Below, piece by piece: positions 63,083 through 64,000 of a stretch of 64,000 nucleotides of DNA. The notes below the pieces were generated by a model. It saw nothing but the letters and a program-made list of their open reading frames with translations. It did not search any database and was not told the DNA's origin. Position 1 is the first letter of the stretch. Each line of letters opens with the position of its first letter. The translations under genes were made by a program, and so were the position numbers. The DNA is from Pseudonocardia hierapolitana. Its GTDB lineage: Bacteria > Actinomycetota > Actinomycetes > Mycobacteriales > Pseudonocardiaceae. The stretch lies in contig NZ_VIWU01000001.1 of assembly GCF_007994075.1 (NCBI RefSeq), positions 1,612,001 to 1,676,000 of the forward strand, in the 5' to 3' direction.

Positions 63083-64000
63083 TCAGCGGCGCGAGCGGGC
63101 CGCCAGGATGCGCAGGACGGCTCGTTCCAGTGCGTAGTCCGGGTCGGCCGCGGCGCCCTTCACGTCGGCGTTGACCTCCGCCGCCGCCGCGAACGCCTCG
63201 GCCAGTGCCTCCGGGCCCCATCCGCGGACCGCCTGCTGCGCCTTGCGGATCTTCCAGGGCGGCATGCCCAGCGTGCCGGCCAGCCGGTTGGGGTCGCCCC
63301 GGCCCGCCGACCCGACCTTCGCGAGCGTGCGCAGCGCGTCGGCCAGTGCGTCGGCGACCAGCACCGACGGCGTGCCGAGGAGCTGTGCCCAGCGCAGCGC
63401 CTCGATCGCGCCGGCCCGATCGCCTGCCACGACCTTGTCGGCCACCGCGAACCCGGACGCCTCGGCCCGGCCGCGGTGGTAGCGGCGCACCGCGCGCTCG
63501 TCGACCGAGCCGCCGGTGTCGGCCACCAGCTGGCTGGTGGCCGAGGCGAGCTCCCGCAGGTCGGACCCCACCGCCTCGAGCAGCGCGCCGATCGCGTCCC
63601 CCGTGATCTTGCCGCCGACGCGGCGGGCCTCGGCACGCACGAAGTCGGACCGCTCGTCCATCCTCGTGATCTTGTTGCAGGTGGTGACGGGGGCGCCCGC
63701 CTTCCGCAGCGCGTCGACGAGCGCCTTGTTGCGCGCCCCGCCCGAGTGGACGACCACGAGGACGATGCCCTCGGCCGGGTCGGCCGACTGCTCCACGATC
63801 GCCCCTGCCAGCTCCTTGCCGACCTCCTGCACCGCGAGCAGGACGAGCACCCGCCCCTCGGCGAAGAGCGACGGGCCCAGGCTCTCGGCCAGGTCGGCGG
63901 GGGTGAGCTCGGACGCGCGCATCCGGCGCACCTCGGCCGACGGGTCGCCCGCCCGGACCTCGGCCACCACCTGCTCGATCGCCCGCTCGACGAGCAGCTC
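63083..64000 (-). CDS. holA: DNA polymerase III delta subunit (HolA), 5' end outside the window
   Basis: The frame runs open to the right edge, so the N-terminus is missing; about 305 residues are visible. Typical delta features: LAESLGPSLFAEGRVLVLLA, a lysine-rich ATPase-like middle (GGARNKALVDALRKAGAPVT), and helical C-terminal domain III (LGTPSVLVADALADALRTLA, then MPPWKIRKAQQAVRGWGPEA). Known role: opening and loading the sliding clamp as part of the clamp-loader complex. Housekeeping gene. Confidence 0.9.
   Translation of the reverse strand, partial: ELLVERAIEQVVAEVRAGDPSAEVRRMRASELTPADLAESLGPSLFAEGRVLVLLAVQEVGKELAGAIVEQSADPAEGIVLVVVHSGGARNKALVDALRKAGAPVTTCNKITRMDERSDFVRAEARRVGGKITGDAIGALLEAVGSDLRELASATSQLVADTGGSVDERAVRRYHRGRAEASGFAVADKVVAGDRAGAIEALRWAQLLGTPSVLVADALADALRTLAKVGSAGRGDPNRLAGTLGMPPWKIRKAQQAVRGWGPEALAEAFAAAAEVNADVKGAAADPDYALERAVLRILAARSRR

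Overview
The window is high-GC, densely coded DNA with frequent GTG/TTG starts and 4-bp start/stop overlaps. It carries F420-type luciferase-like oxidoreductases, LAL-type LuxR, DUF1707 and a Wadjet type of actinobacteria, and a propane-type diiron monooxygenase cluster. It reads as the chromosome of an actinomycete, most like Pseudonocardia or relatives; the genus is inference. No rRNA, tRNA, CRISPR array, prophage or intact insertion sequence was found.

Layout. 1-2.9 kb: the end of a Wadjet (JetABCD) plasmid-defence operon, with the JetC C-terminal half and complete JetD. 3.1-7.9 kb (minus): a small catabolic operon of FAD oxidoreductase, MHS transporter, class III CoA-transferase and enoyl-CoA hydratase. 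It is followed at 7.9-8.2 kb by the 3' stump of a second jetD. 8.2-17 kb is an accessory zone: hypothetical secreted and membrane proteins, an F420-type oxidoreductase with two decayed copies of its 3' end, a frameshifted TspO gene, a MarR/SnoaL-like divergent pair with two palindromic operators, a PCMT-like methyltransferase, an IS5-family stump and a pentapeptide-repeat membrane protein. 17-23.5 kb holds mixed metabolic genes (class IV aminotransferase, toroid protein, BBE-type FAD oxidase, siderophore-binding lipoprotein with an iron box, dodecin, DUF899).

23.5-28 kb (minus) is a compact four-gene operon with its own promoter: Abi-like HEPN protein, HTH-methylase-specificity fusion, ADP-ribosylglycohydrolase and TfoX-N protein. 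It is the best candidate for an undescribed defence or conflict system. 28-38 kb: M13 peptidase with an overlapping HTH gene, DUF1707 protein, methyltransferase, SixA phosphatase, a secreted barnase-type RNase with barstar, an acyl-CoA ligase and a divergent LAL regulator.

38-52.7 kb (minus) is one nearly continuous run led by prmABCD (propane monooxygenase), then a dedicated GroEL, Zn-alcohol dehydrogenase, amidohydrolase, an MIP18/DUF59 protein, three unrecognised coupled proteins, an SDR, a cupin, PhzF and a split Tm-1-like pair. A divergent AcoR/MimR-type activator lies at 52.9-54.7 kb. The likely logic is alkane to alcohol to ketone/aldehyde oxidation, with GroEL and the DUF59 protein assisting assembly of the diiron hydroxylase.

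54.7-61.2 kb (plus): a GntR regulator whose promoter lies inside a perfect 38-bp palindrome, then a molybdenum hydroxylase (M, S, L subunits), a cyclase/amide-hydrolase-family protein and a BKACE lyase. This looks like a catabolic route for an N-heteroaromatic or similar compound. The right end is housekeeping: 6-phosphogluconate dehydrogenase, a small membrane peptide and DNA polymerase III delta.
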